A DNA stretch of 64,000 bases from Argyresthia goedartella (taxonomy: Eukaryota > Arthropoda > Insecta > Lepidoptera > Argyresthiidae). Shown one piece after another: positions 44,001 through 55,734 of this stretch; position 1 is the stretch's first letter; each line of letters opens with the position of its first letter. The notes below the pieces were generated by a model. The model had not been told where the DNA came from, ran no database searches, and worked only from the letters and a program-made list of their open reading frames with translations. Both the position numbers and the translations under genes were made by a program. The stretch is taken from assembly GCA_949825045.1 (NCBI GenBank), contig OX463815.1:26899356-26963355 (forward strand). The letters run 5' to 3'.

Positions 44001-44351
44001 ATTTGGCTTACATATTATCGCAGTAAGGGAATGTTATGTTATGATAGATGAAGATAAGCAAGATTCTTGATGTAGTAGATCACCCAAGTTAGTGCTCCGA
44101 TGTGGTAGGTTCAATTAACAAAACCGCAAGGTTGGTAGATACTCATTTTTGTAGTGTAGGAAATGAAGTTCTGTGGTTTTGTTGGCATCTTTCGTAGCAG
44201 GCGAATTTCAGGTACGGAATTGATTAAACTAGTTGCTACTTTTGTACTGACCTTTAACCACCTCGCCATCTCTCTCCTCCTTCTGCTGCTTAATATCCCC
44301 AGTATGGGGGTCGTTGACCCCGTACTCGTAAGCGTATTTCGGGTGGTGGTC
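38067..44351 (-). CDS. RR-2 chitin-binding cuticular protein, 5' partial
   Basis: Two minus-strand exons are visible: 44351-44252 ([19 protein letters not shown] onward) and 38179-38067 ([20 protein letters not shown], ending KDKQH and TAG). They join in phase as G|GT with a GT-AG intron of about 6.1 kb. Together they form the extended Rebers-Riddiford RR-2 consensus, which binds chitin in hard cuticle. The upstream exon with signal peptide was not found; the acceptor TTCCCTCAG before 44351 shows that one exists to the right. The C-terminus is very short after the RR domain. The intron holds a piggyBac relic, a minisatellite, SINEs and a hairpin. Confidence 0.88.
38770..38850. repeat. AT-rich low-complexity tract
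   Basis: Repeated TTAATTAAT and AAATTAAT words inside the RR-2 gene intron; no gene seen from 38350 to 40180 apart from this and short repeats. Confidence 0.6.
40331..41156 (+). pseudogene. piggyBac-family transposase remnant, internally deleted
   Basis: The first part (40331-40714) has the acidic N-terminal region of piggyBac-derived proteins. The second (40791-41036) has the conserved MGGVDQTDQ and [20 protein letters not shown] blocks near the end of the catalytic domain. Sequence to about 41156 reads as a decayed Cys-rich C-terminal finger (C-x-C, C..C..H). The catalytic region with the Asp residues is missing between them, so it is an internal-deletion relic. Upstream, TTAACCCATTTAAGGCC at 40184 may be its left terminus. 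It lies in the RR-2 gene intron. Confidence 0.8.
41199..42186. repeat. minisatellite, 19 x 52 bp
   Basis: The unit starts GGACTTTAATAGTAGTTTAT and ends GGGCTCGAGAGTG. Nineteen head-to-tail copies fill exactly 988 bp. I find only one variant base (AGATTG for AGAGTG, in the copy ending near 41769). Each unit has a short AGTAG/CTACT stem and a CTCGAG site. It begins 40 bp after the piggyBac remnant. Confidence 0.95.
42765..42977 (-). mobile_element. tRNA-derived SINE, family 2, copy 1
   Basis: On the minus strand the head reads GGCGACCGGTTTAGCCTAGC with A-box character and the B box CTGGGTTCGAATCTCGG, followed by a body with AAATATTTGTGTGATGAG and CATCGTCGTCTAGTACGC. A second copy lies at 43090-43335. 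Confidence 0.75.
43090..43335 (-). mobile_element. tRNA-derived SINE, family 2, copy 2
   Basis: The minus-strand head reads GACGACTCGAATGGCCGAGT and has the B-box-like CCAGGTTAGAGTCCCGG. The body shares AAATATTTGTTTGATGAGAA and TCGTTGTCTAGTACCCA with copy 1, and the end is an ATT-rich tail. Confidence 0.75.
43372..43445. repeat. perfect hairpin, 34-bp arms, 6-nt loop
   Basis: Left arm 43372-43405 (starting AAAGTTCATATAATC) and right arm 43412-43445 are exact complements around TTATAT. It lies in the RR-2 intron next to a SINE. An RNA from it would form a long perfect stem. Confidence 0.92.
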
Positions 44352-44599
44352 CTGAGGGAAGATGATGGTGTCAGACATCTTATAAAAAAAACTAAGGCCT
44401 TTGCCACATTCAGCGGACCGTCATCGGTAGCGGAAGATCCGTCGCGGCACGTCAAACACATGTTTTTTCATATTATATTAATTACCGTTGGTCGGGCACA
44501 TTACGCGGATGATCGCGTCTTCGTTTCTATGGATATTTCTCCGCGAAGAATCTTCCGCGAGGTGTATGAAATGTAATGTGCCCAGACACCTAACTTAGA

Positions 44600-47400
44600 T
44601 TTTACCTTCCCAAATCGGCGAAGGCTGTATTTTACTTAGGTGCCCTTTGTTTTAAGTCCGTGCATATGACTGCAGGGCTGTTCAGTGTACAAACGACCAC
44701 TCAAAAGGTCGCCAATCAGTATGCTATTCTACCCATAGGTAACGTCATAATGGTAATTATACACTGAGTACAGCCAGGCTCTGCCCATCAGAAATTCAAA
44801 ACAATAGGGCCCAAAGGGTCCGCAAATCACATCGCCTTACCATCATAGGTCAATAAAATGTCAATTTCGGTAAAGTGCAACTGGCATAGGTAAAGTGATA
44901 TTTTGTAATGAATGCCCACTTTACGGGCACACAAGAGCGCAACAATGTATCGAAATTGTAAATATCCAAATACGGGAGTACTGACCCGTAGAAGCTGTCA
45001 AATGTCCATCAGCAGTAACACACACAGTTGACACAGTGCTTGCTGTACGTACCTACGTGCTATGCTCAAAAGGGAATGTTTCAAATTCTCAAATAGTGGT
45101 TTCTGCGAAAGTGGTTTAGTCCAGGCGACCCGAAAAGTGTTTGCGTAAGCGTTGTCGCTGATTTAGCTATAGGTAGAACATAGTAAACATGTTCTATGTT
45201 GATATAATAATCGCGAAAGTGCTAGCTTTAGCAATATACCCTAAGGCGTCTTTGATAAACTACAGGTCGTTAATTCTTGTGCCTACAATTGACACTAGTA
45301 TCTAATGATAGATATCTGTTATCTATTGATGTGTCTAGTAAATATCTCCAGCAACATTCACCTACATTGGCTATATTATGTACAAGTTACTGACTGTAAC
45401 TAGGTATAGGTTTGGAATGAAGTCGGTAGGTAAGTAACTAAAAAATGGAGTATTAAACGTAGGCACAACTGTGCCTCCGCCACTCCGTATGGGAAAAAAC
45501 GTGACTCTGTTTATCTGTGTTAGTAGGCATCTACATTCTAGTTATATCTAAACTCCCATGGAGTTCTTTACTATGACTATCCCAACTAGCAAAGTAATGT
45601 CGTAAACATGTTTACAGCACAAGTTTAGTCTCCTTAAAGTTGTATACATATAAGTAACAAAAAAGCTAATTATGGTCTGTTAGCGCTTATACAACGGCGT
45701 TTCGGCACAGTTCTTACAGCTAAAGATTGGATTAATTCTGAGATATTGTTGTAGTTGCCGTAAAAAAGCTGTAATAACATGCAAAGATAGTGAATTAGTT
45801 ACAAGTCACATATACTCTTTTTAGATGTGATTTTACAGTCATTGGTTGTGAAAAAGCTGCTTCATTACTTTTATAGCACTAAAATTCTCTATAAATGATA
45901 AAATATAGTCTATGTCTATATAATATGTCTTTCGACTATTTGGTAGAGTAAAAGAACAATGATTGCTATCTTTCGAATATTTGGTAGAGAAACTGCTAAA
46001 TTATTGCTGTTTGTTAACTTTTTAGTGCAAAGAACGCTCTATAATAATAACTTAGATAACTTTATCGTTGACAATAGCATACCGTGTGTGTAAATATTGT
46101 TTACTGAGAAAAATACAATAACAGGAAAGAAAAGAATGAAGATAATGGCTGATCTGTGTTGATCCATAAATTAACATGAGTGATGTAGGTAGTGCATACT
46201 CAAATATCAGTAGCAAATAAACAGTTTCCGTTAATTATACCTAATAAATCTTATATTTTCATGGGAAGGGGGCTTCACAAATTATATTTATATTAAATAT
46301 ATCAATAATAATAGCAAAAATATGACGCAGTAACACAAGCTTACTGTCTCACAGTATTTACTCGGCATCTAGTTGTAAGACAGCACTACAGCACAGACTA
46401 AGCTTACCGCCATTTCTTTTTGTTTTGGGGTTCCTTATAAGAATCAGTGAAAAAAATGTTTTCCTTTCTATTACATTTTTTCACGTCTTTTCACTTCTCT
46501 TCTGTAGACGAGTGCTTAACCTGACAATTATCATGTTAATTAAATAATAATATTAAATGCAGGTAAAATTCTTTATAGGTGTATGTTTACCTATAAATGG
46601 TGGCTTTTATGGATGTGTACACTTTTCTCACCAGAGATTGTTTAAAATTTCTTAACGAATGTGGATGGCCGTGGTAAACCACTCACTTTGAATTGACAGA
46701 AATTAAATGTTATGGCGACATTAAGACAGCTGTTTTACGCTTATTAGCTCAAAGAGCAGTTGGTCTATCGACTATTTTCTAGTTGGGATGTCATATGTAT
46801 CTACAGGAATGTCGCTAATGGCATATGTAGGCACATCTATCTAACGAAAGCTCAAAACTGTGGTCCGGAGCTTTCGTAACCGATAACACCGAAAGTTCAC
46901 TGATAAGTTGCAGCCTAATCAGGTGGAAGTAGCCGGGTTAGAACTGACCGGATTGCGTCATGCATCATCATGCTCCGCTGTAGGGAAATGAGGTAATATT
47001 AAGCCAGTTATGAGATCCGTAGGCGTAACGGTTTCAGTAGGACATTTGAACTAGTTGTGTGATTAGCTAGACTAATTATCTTGGATGAATCAATCATGTC
47101 ACCCGAACTTGTTCTGCTAGGATTCAGTTATTTCGACAGGTATTATTTTGTGAAGTAATTTGTAAACAATTTTAATACGCGTCTGCCTATTTAATGCACT
47201 TTCTAAAAATATATCTTGTCTTAAGGATGACGTTTCGTTTGATTGTTTAATTAGACGACATACTCGCAGTATAGTTAGTACTCGGTTAAGTGAGAGACAG
47301 ATTCTAATAGAGAAGCCGCTGAAGGTATAAGATGACCTGTGATGACTGCAGCTAGTTCCAGCCCCTTCTTCAGTTACTCAAATCAACGGAAAATTATGTA
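44600..47400. other. no gene recognised
   Basis: This is AT-rich DNA upstream of the visible RR-2 exons. It should hold the missing signal-peptide exon, but I could not identify one with confidence. A dispersed repeat lies at 45442-45530. Confidence 0.5.
45442..45530 (+). repeat. dispersed repeat, copy 1
   Basis: AATGGAGTATTAAACGTAGG and GCCACTCCGTATGGGAAAAA recur, inverted and diverged, at about 60430-60516. No coding potential. Confidence 0.6.
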
Positions 47401-47426
47401 AAAATGACAGTTTTCCCATACACTTG

Positions 47427-47625
47427 ACGACCCCCGTGGCGCAGCGGTTGTGGCTCTGCTTACCATGCGAGAGATCCCGGGTTCGATCGAAAAAAAACCC
47501 CCAGGTCTTGGATGTTTATATGTGCGTAACATCGCTGTTTCTGGTTCCCACGAAACAGGGTATATCCTAGTGTAGGGCCATAAATAATGTATGTGCCTGT
47601 AAATGTTCATGTTTAACTGTTTATG
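47427..47625 (+). mobile_element. tRNA-derived SINE, family 1, copy 2
   Basis: Head GACCCCCGTGGCGCAGCGGT (A box) and GATCCCGGGTTCGATC (B box), then CAGGTCTTGGATGTTTATAT and the shared GGCCATAAATAATGTATGTG end. It lies just past the 3' end of the cuticle-like gene. Confidence 0.82.
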
Positions 47626-47665
47626 TTACTTAACGTCAATTTATTGACATAATAATATGCGTATT

Positions 47666-49226
47666 TTAGTGGGGATTGGAGTGTAGATGTAAAATGTAAC
47701 TCACATAGTTCTCCAAGAACTCCTTATGCACTTTCTTGGCTACCACCGTTCCCGCCACACGTGGAAGAGATGCCGCGACGTGCTGCACTTGAGTCACTGC
47801 TGGAGCGGAATATTGGGTCACTGCTGGCGAGGCATATTGGGTCACTGCTGGAGCGGAATATTGAGACACTGCTGGCGAGGCATAATGGGTCACGGCTGGA
47901 GCGGCATATTGAGCCACTGCTGGAGCGGAATATTGAGTCACTGCTGGCGAGGCATAATGAGTCACGGCTGGGGAGGCATATTGAGTCACTGTTGCCGGTG
48001 CACTAGCGTACTGAGTCACAATGGCCGGGCCTTGTGCGTACTGGAGACCAGCACTGGCATACTGAGAGGCGTGGCCGTTATGTCCTGAGTATTGGAGTGG
48101 CGCGTGGTACTGAGCGACGGTAGGAGCAGTGTATTGCACCTGTTGTAATGGCGCAGGGTACTGGGCAGAAGAACCATGTTGAATGTAACTGGAAAATTGT
48201 GGAGCTGCCAGCTGAGATGCCTGTGCTTGTAGGGCGGGTGCCGTTGTGTATCTTATAGAAGGAGCGGCGAACACCTGGGACACCACTGGACCGGTATTTT
48301 GAGCGTAGGAGTTCAACGATGCTTTTGCAGACCCTGCAGCAAATCTTTGGCCGATGGAGTTCAGGGTCACAAAAGTCGTCTTAGCTGGTGCGGGTGAGTA
48401 CTTCGCTATTAAAGGAGCACCTGTGACCTTCGCAATGATCGGCGCTTGCGCATACGTCGCCTGTGGTATTACTGTCCTTACAGGTCCAGATGAGTAGGAG
48501 GAAAGGCCGGCGGTGGTCGCGTATCCATGGACATCGCGTTGTGAGCCCAGGTTCACACTTGCGTAGTTGGGGTACGGGACAAATGATGATATTTGGTTGT
48601 AGTTAGGTTGGTTGACGTAGTTTGTGGGGGCTTGGTAGGTGATGCCCGCGGAGTAGCTTCCAGCTTTGGAGAAAGAGTTTGAATACGTCTGTGCCGGCAG
48701 GAACGACTGGGTTAGCACGTTTGGAGCTAACCTCACACCGGCTGTGCTGAGCTGGAGTGAGGGCACTGGATACGAGTATCCATGTCCGTTGTCGCAGTTC
48801 TGAAGACCCTGCACTTTGCTTAGGTGGTAGTTGAGATCGGGGTCATGGTAGGCTAACACGTTTGTGATGGTCAGCACCGAGACGCATAGAATCTGAAAAT
48901 CAGAGATTTCAGGTTATAATCACAGATTCATGACAATTTACCATGTATGTTAGGTGAAACTTAAGGGTTTAGCAAACCCCTTTTATTCGAGTATACCAAG
49001 ATATGGCAAATAACTATCTATAGCCAATCTGCAGTATCACAGCATTTCAGTATTTACAAGAAAAAAGCTCTAAACCCATACACTGTGCCCTATTACTGAC
49101 GTATTAAAATTGAATTTTTAAAACCTAATACAGCCTTTTGTCAACATTATTCCACGACGTGCCTTCGTATCCATGAAGCATGTGCATAATACTACAACTG
49201 TAACGAATAATACTCACCCACTTCAT
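47666..49226 (-). CDS. secreted repeat-rich structural (cuticle-like) protein
   Basis: Exon 1 codes only ATGAAGTGG (49226-49218). A GT-AG intron leads to exon 2 (48892-47666), giving 411 residues. The joined start makes a clean signal peptide, with the cleavage region near VLAYHDPD. The mature protein is rich in Ala, Pro, Tyr, Gln, Ser and Thr and has almost no cysteine. Near the C-terminus at least eight 8-residue repeats of the form (S/A)PAV(T/A/S)(Q/H)Y(A/S) occur in tandem. This is typical of low-complexity insect cuticular proteins without an RR domain, comparable to the hypothetical-cuticular group in Bombyx. It ends with a short charged tail (KKVHKEFLENY). The gene neighbours an RR-2 cuticle gene on the same strand. 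Confidence 0.8.
47766..47995 (-). repeat. 24-bp coding tandem repeat
   Basis: Runs of GAGTCACTGCTGG(A/C)G(C/A)G-like 24-bp units on the plus strand encode the 8-residue APAVTQYA-type repeats. Units differ by substitutions that alternate A/S and Q/H at fixed positions. Confidence 0.85.
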
Positions 49227-49382
49227 TTTAAGGGTTAACCAAAGATCCCTATTCACTCAATCTACGTTCATAAACCCAATATTAAAGTCGATCGATACGA
49301 TACTCGAAGTATTTTTTTAGATGTTTGCGGTGCACTTAACTGTAGCTACAGTTAAAATGAGAGCAGTACGGGCTTGCAAAGT

Positions 49383-49390
49383 CTTATATA
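49383..49390 (-). promoter_or_regulatory. TATA box of the cuticle-like gene
   Basis: The minus strand reads TATATAAG, about 160 bp upstream of the start codon. This is a plausible core promoter with a 5' UTR of about 130 nt. Confidence 0.65.
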
Positions 49391-49399
49391 GCAGGTCAT

Positions 49400-51350
49400 A
49401 TGTGTAGGAACGGGTCGTGTGGACTTTTTCACATTCGCCGGCACAGAGCTTGTGGGCGCGGCATGTGTGAGTCTGAGGCAGAGCTATGCCGATTCATGTA
49501 TCAGTTCACTTCACTCGAGTCGAGTGGATTTTATCTACAGGCTGGGATCTCAGAATATTTCCTAAAGCGCTTAAACGAGATGACTGCCTGAGATCCCCTG
49601 CATTTGAATCAAACATGAAATAGTTATTCCAGGTCATAATCTATCTAATTGTATCTTCTCTTCAGGATTTCTAGTTTTGGCTTGAAAATTTTCCATTTAA
49701 TCCATCCATCGATCCCTACGAAACTTTAGGTTATATGAGATTGAATTACCGCGACGTTGCTGAGTTGAATATCGAGTGGCAAAGATAAGTTCTCTCTTCT
49801 CTCGTAAAACTTTTGAGTGAGTTGTGAAGTGAAACATTGAATCACGGGGCAGCAGACGATAAATATCAACAAAGACCTAAAATCGCTCCAACAGGGTTGG
49901 ACACCGTGCGTGGTTGTTATGGTGCTGGCATGTTTATGCTCACATATTGAACGTTAGGTTGGTATTCTGTCACTATTTGCATACTTCGAGTTTATTTGGA
50001 ATGCTGTTTTTAAGTGACAATCGCACTTTATGAACTGAAATAGTGAGGGGTGTAGCTTAGTAGGTAACATAGTAACCATGACTGTATGTATCTGTCGTAA
50101 CAATATCGTAGAATTTACCATATCATGAAATGGCTAACCATGGTTGAATTAGAACTTTCATTGAACGAATAAATCTTTTAGGGAAAAACACTGCAGTAGC
50201 TTAGGTAAAGACAAGTCTAGTAAACAAATAGTCTTCGTGATAGTTTAACATGTTTATCACAAAAAATAGGTAGTACTGAATAAAAATGCTTTTAAAAAGA
50301 CATGTTTCATCAAATTTAACCCTTTCTGACCATTTCATGAAATGGTCGAAATAATTGGCTATTTCATGAAATGATCAAGTCTACGATTTGGCTTCGACTT
50401 ATCCATAAGTAAAGCTGCAGTTCACAAGTTGCTGCATTTTGTCCCAGTTGGGTTTTCCACACATGGAGCTTTAGTAAAGCTCTTCTAAGGCACTTCTTCT
50501 ATGCACAGGACTAGGGTAGGCAGTGGCACACTTGTGTACGCCAAACAGCTAACTCAGTGCTTAATGTTAACCCGACAAATACCCGGTAACCCGATGATTC
50601 TGATAAAGTTTATAAAAATATTATGTTACGTCATTAGCTTGAGATTACGCTTAGTGCTAGAAGACTTTGTTCCTTAGCTTTTCAGGCAGTGGATATGCGC
50701 ATTGAAAACAGACCATTTTTTAATGTACCTATCTAATTTATGTAAACCCGATGCCGCTGCTGCGACTTCATACAATACATAAACACCAACAGCTTTGCAC
50801 AATAGAGTCCTGTAAAAACTTCTGTCACTCCTTATAAATAATTAATTATCAGAAGCATGCCAGATTAAGGCCACATTGTAGTGAAGTCCTAATATATTCG
50901 TGTAGACTTTAAGTGTACTCTTTATACTTACGCTTTATTCTTAACTAATTAATCAGTTACTTGTGAAACTACTCTCATTTAATTAGACACTAATCCTTTC
51001 GAAATTGTTAATATGTGAATGCAGTCTCTTTATAGTCCAATATGTCAACACTATGATATGATTACTACTACCACAGGTAGCAATGCAACGCATTTGGTAA
51101 TTGAGATTCAAGAATAGATTGAGGTCTGTTAGCATGGGATGGGAGAAAATGTTCCTAATAGTTTTCGGAGTGATGCTTTGTGATATGCCACTAACCAACT
51201 GATGTGAATGACTATGGCTCTTTAACTTAGATTCTTAACCAGTGACACACACAACGTTTTTGTACTGTTCTGTTTATGGTTAGGATATGTAGGTAACTAA
51301 TAATATAAACGAAAGAGGTGGCGGCTCTTTCTGTTACATCTCTAGGTACT
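49400..51350. other. no gene recognised
   Basis: This is the 5' flank of the cuticle-like gene and AT-rich intergenic DNA. The only structure I note is a 20-bp palindrome at 50328-50347 with a related partial copy 27 bp further on. Confidence 0.5.
50328..50347. repeat. palindrome GACCATTTCATGAAATGGTC
   Basis: A perfect 20-bp inverted repeat. A related half-diverged copy (CTATTTCATGAAATGATC) follows at about 50359-50376, and ATCATGAAATGG also occurs near 50123. Clustered dyads can be protein-binding sites, but this is unproven. Confidence 0.6.
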
Positions 51351-51352
51351 GT

Positions 51353-52471
51353 CCGTTCATTTCAAGTTTGCCGTCGATGGCCATTACAAAATGACGTCAC
51401 AGGTTCAGCTATTCGTACCGATGATAAAAAAGTTGTACTTAGTGGTGGAACTGGTTAAGTTTATTTATTTATTAACATCACGACGAATATAAATAGTATA
51501 TGGGTATTGTTATGTTTGTACATATATCCTAAAGCAATAACTTTTCCTTTTTACTCCTAGTGGAATTTGACTTGTACAACACAACGACAACAGCTACTGC
51601 AAACAAATAACAATTACTAAAATCAACTGTTATAAGTCACTATTACAAAAATCACGAGCGACACGGGATACACGTACGTACTACCCGGTCACAATATCTG
51701 TGCACCTCGCTGGAATGCGGCGCCTCTCCCGCTTCCCCTGTCACCTCTCCGCGCACTCCCCGGTGCGACAGTGTGCGACAGTACGATTAGCATCTTCGTT
51801 GCCGATACACGTCCCGATAATTTTGATATTTTCGCTTTGTTGGTGTTTTGTTTTTTATTTATTATTTATTGTTAAGTTTAGACTGTTTACTGTTAAGTTT
51901 GGACTGGTTCGGTTGTTATTAAAATTGTTGTAGCTGTTAAACTGAAGTCATGGGAAAAACAATACACAGCAAATCAAGAAATCTAATCTTGAAAGTGCTC
52001 AAGTTTTTTGAATCGGAGAAAGCAAATAAACAGTACACCATACCTGTAGACCAAGTGGTGAAACGAACCTGTGCTGCAACTGGGATATCAAAGAGTTCAG
52101 AAAGTGAGAGTGAGGAAGATACAATGTCAGGCATTGAGTCAATAAATTATAGTGACTGAGTTTAATAATAAATGTTTTTGTAATAAAAATTATTGTTTTT
52201 TAATAACAAACCCTTCATCAATGATAAATTGATTTGAATAGGTTAGTAGTTTTTTTTTACCTCCACATTTCTCGAAATAACTTTTTTTCACACCGTACCC
52301 AGACCGCCGATATGACGTCACGAGGTCAGGTGCACAGATATTGTGACCGGGTAGTACGTAGGTAGCAAGCGATGCTATCGGCAAAGCGGTGCGGTGCGGG
52401 GGAGAGGGAAGGGAAGAAACGAAAAATTGGAATTTTGTAGCGGTCAGCGACAGCAAACTTGAAATGAACGG
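51353..52471 (+). mobile_element. non-autonomous DNA transposon with 19-bp TIRs
   Basis: CCGTTCATTTCAAGTTTGC at 51353 is exactly complemented at 52453-52471. Inside, a second inverted pair shares TACTACCCGGTCACAATATC (about 51680 and 52330). The centre carries a short open frame (51950-52159). No target duplication could be settled. The superfamily is not assigned. Confidence 0.8.
51950..52159 (+). pseudogene. small transposase-derived frame (N-terminus joined to C-terminus)
   Basis: A 69-residue frame starts MGKTIHSKSRNLILKVLKFF and ends with an acidic Ser/Glu-rich tail and SINYSD. The start looks like the helix-turn-helix N-terminus of transposase-like proteins common in moth genomes, and the tail like an acidic C-terminal end. 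The middle is missing, which suggests an internal deletion that kept the frame. AATAAA follows 9 bp past the stop. It may be expressed, but its function is unknown. Confidence 0.5.
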
Positions 52472-53131
52472 TTTGTATGATCGTCAAAGATATTATAATA
52501 CTATGGTATTGTGCGATTACACCAACAAGATGTATTCGTGTGTTTCCAAAACTTAACACAGCCAGCATAGTTGTACCATTAATATAGTTTGCAGCAACTA
52601 GAACGATCAAATCTATCGATCCAGACCACTTATTGTCGCCATCGCCACAAGGCAGGTTCCTACCAGCCCACATGTCTTAATAATTAACGTATTTCAAAAG
52701 AGGTTACATGTAGCATGTAGCGCAGACCTCCTTGCACAAGGCACAGGCTAACCTAATCTGTTCAGCTTACATGCAAATTGCAAAACTCACATGCCGTGGA
52801 TGGAAGGACTCACTTAACACCGACCGGCCACAGACCACCATTAAAAGGTGTGAATGTGTATCTGTGTTAATTTACGGGCCTGTCAGGCCTATTTAGAGAA
52901 TTATTAGTAAACTCAGGCGGTTTCAATAAGAAAAGCTCGGACGAGGTTTAGATCTAAGAGAGATTTATGGTTAGAGGGCGGGTGATCGTGAGCGTGTTCT
53001 GCTGTAATGATAAATTAATTTGGGTTATTAATAGAGTAACTTAAGCTACAATTAACCTGGTATTTGCAGTGTTCGAGTAGGTATTATATTTTTACGAGAG
53101 AAATTCAATTTCCTATCTTTGAGGAATGATG

Positions 53132-53335
53132 ATTGACGACCCCTGTGGCGCAGAGGTTATGGCTCTGCCTACCATGCGAGAGGTCCCGGGTTCGACCCCC
53201 GGCTGGGGGTGGAAAAAAAAACTCAAGTCTTGGATGTTTATATGTGTGTGACGTCACTGTTTCTGGTTGCCACGACACAGGGTATCCTAGTGTGGGACCA
53301 GAAGCAATGTTTATGAACGTTTTTATGAACTTATA
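53132..53335 (+). mobile_element. tRNA-derived SINE, family 1, copy 3
   Basis: Head GACCCCTGTGGCGCAGAGGT, B box GTCCCGGGTTCGACCCCCGG, body TCTTGGATGTTTATATGTGT and the end GGACCAGAAGCAATG. It is the best preserved of the three copies. Confidence 0.85.
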
Positions 53336-54403
53336 ACGTGTGGTAGGATTTTATGGAAAAAACATTGAATTACTGGCATTCTTTTTAAACATGTTTAGTA
53401 ACTGTACTTGCAACAACAAATTTATCGATGAACCAAGGGAAATAGTTATGTTTTGCCAGTCCTGAAGATGCCAGGCCTATCTCCTGGTACTCCCTTGTCG
53501 TTGAGTTAGTTAAGTAGTTCGTAGTTGACAAGTTCGCAGGGAGACCCTGTATAAGCAAAACACGTTATCAAACATAATAAAATAGTCATATGTATATCCA
53601 ATACGCAAAACATAATTAAAATAACTAATTATGAATACTAAAAATACAAATAAAACAAATAATTTCAGCCATCTTAAGCACAGGCAAAATCTTTCAGTTA
53701 TACCTCGCGCCACGATTTAAGAGCGCTGAGCGACGTTGGCGGGAATTACTGCGCATATGTACAGGTGTTGAAAAGTGACTACTGCGCATTCAACGCCACC
53801 GCTCATAACGTGTGGCGCGACCACAGACATCGACGTATACCAGGGGATGAATACCAAGAAATATCCAGCGCCAACTTTACCAATAGTAATGTAGTGTTCT
53901 CTCATTTACCCGAACAAGCGAAGGCAGGTCGGGCAAAGTCGTGACACCAAGCGATTTACGCTGTGCCCTGGTCAATGTATTTTCATGAATCATTTGCACT
54001 AAGCTAGACTTACTCAGTTTACTTAACCCGGACAATCGCGGGGTCAATCAGTAATTAACTAATCTTGTATGCGGATATTGAATCTAACTTAACAAGGCTG
54101 TACCAGAATAGTGTTTTAAAGCAACAGTGTAAATCGATATGAAAATTTGTTTGGTCGCAGCCGCAGCCGGCCGAAGTAGTAAAATACCTGTTAAGTTGCT
54201 GCCCTGCATCTGACTTACCTCCTCTATAAGTTGTGTGGTATGACGTCATATCCGCTTTCATAGATCTTTTATTAGGGCGCTTCCACATTTTCAGGGGCAA
54301 GATTTTACATCTCGAATACGAGTAGATCGTTGTTGTCAGGGACAACTATCAGATTTCAAGTTCAAAAAAGTTTGGGAAGTCTCGAGCTAGCGAAAAGTGG
54401 TTT

Positions 54404-54985
54404 TAGGGTTCCGTAGAGAAACAAGGTACCCTTATAGCTTCGTCAAGTCTGTCTGTCCGTCCGTATGTCACAGCAACTTTATGCAGAAACTATTAAGACT
54501 ACACACTTGAAACTTGGTGTGTAGATGTATTCTGTGAATCGCTTTAAGATTTTTGTACAAAAATTGAAACATTAAAATAATTAAAGGGGGCTCCCCATAC
54601 ATGGAACTGAAACCATTTTTTTTTCTTCAAACCTATATGTGTGGGAGGCCTATAGATAGGTCTTTAAATATGAAGTTGAAGTTCCTGTAACCATTTTTCC
54701 TCAAAGTAAATCGTTAAAGAGACATACCCTTCCAAAGTGGAAAATGTGTGTCCCCACCACCTCTAACTTTTAAAGTATGAGAGTGAAAAATCTACAAAAA
54801 TATATGCTGTGAATTGATTTAAATAAAATATAATAAGCAGTTTTTAAGATATAAAACATTTATTAAAACCGCAAAGATAACTTTGTCATTCGTAGAAAAC
54901 AAAGTTACAACACAAACATCCAGTCACATAATTCCTTGCTACAACGGAACCCTTCATGGGCGAGTCCGACTCGCACTTGGCCACT
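54404..54985 (-). repeat. GGGTTCCGTA-type dispersed repeat
   Basis: Starts TTAGGGTTCCGTAGAG and GTCTGTCTGTCCGTCCG, ends ACGGAACCCTTCATGGGCGA and CTCGCACTTGGCCAC. It is a diverged, longer member of the family at 1561-1970. Confidence 0.72.
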
Positions 54986-55734
54986 TTTTAAATCAATAAC
55001 CCTAAGTAATAATTACGACTATAAATGTCCACTTTCACTGAACTTTTGGGGTCAAGCGAATTGCATTAAATGCACGTCGCTCAGCAGAGATTCTCAAACA
55101 ATGAGACCTTAAATTGGGGTCACTGGACAATAGCACCAATATCTGAACTTAAAGGATGCACATTGTTAATGGGGAATATTTAACTGTAGCTCCAAATAAA
55201 ATATGCAAACGAATTATCTTCACTTATTAACCTACCGTATACCAAAAAACGGACTATTCTACAAATAAACTATTTGATTAACAAAACAAGCACCACCAAC
55301 AAAATCATAAATCCTATCAAAATTCTTTCTTACACAGTTCACAACAAATATCTGGCTTTTCGAACACAAATTCCGGTTTCAATACAAAAATATTATTAGT
55401 CAAACTAAAATACTGACTTGCACTTAACATTCTCCATCCACATCACGGAATTTCTTAAATTCGTGTCTTTTGCTGCACCACACTAATTAATGTTTACTTT
55501 ACCAAATTATATATATTTTTTTTATTCTATTTTTATTTATTTATTTTAAAAAAATATCATTATTGTACCTAAAAAGCTTACTACTAAACTAACTTTCATT
55601 TTTCTTATCTGTTTTAATGAATATTATATATAAAAATAAACTCTATTGGCAAAAAGCGAAAGCGCGGACGCCCTGCTAAAGCAAGACCTGCCTTAATCAT
55701 GCAATGAAAATAGATTTAATTGGGGAATATTGAA

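Noticed and set aside
44163..44576. Plus-strand frame of 137 codons
   Set aside because: It overlaps in antisense the RR-2 exon 44252-44351, which has clear family residues and splice sites.
46402..46413. ATGGCG followed by GTAAGC on the minus strand as the missing first exon of the RR-2 gene
   Set aside because: It is too short to be specific, and no matching signal-peptide exon or correctly placed TATA box could be found.
47726..48088. Plus-strand frames with repeated Ser/Gly/His/Trp words
   Set aside because: They are antisense to the 24-bp repeats of the cuticle-like gene and have no start context of their own.
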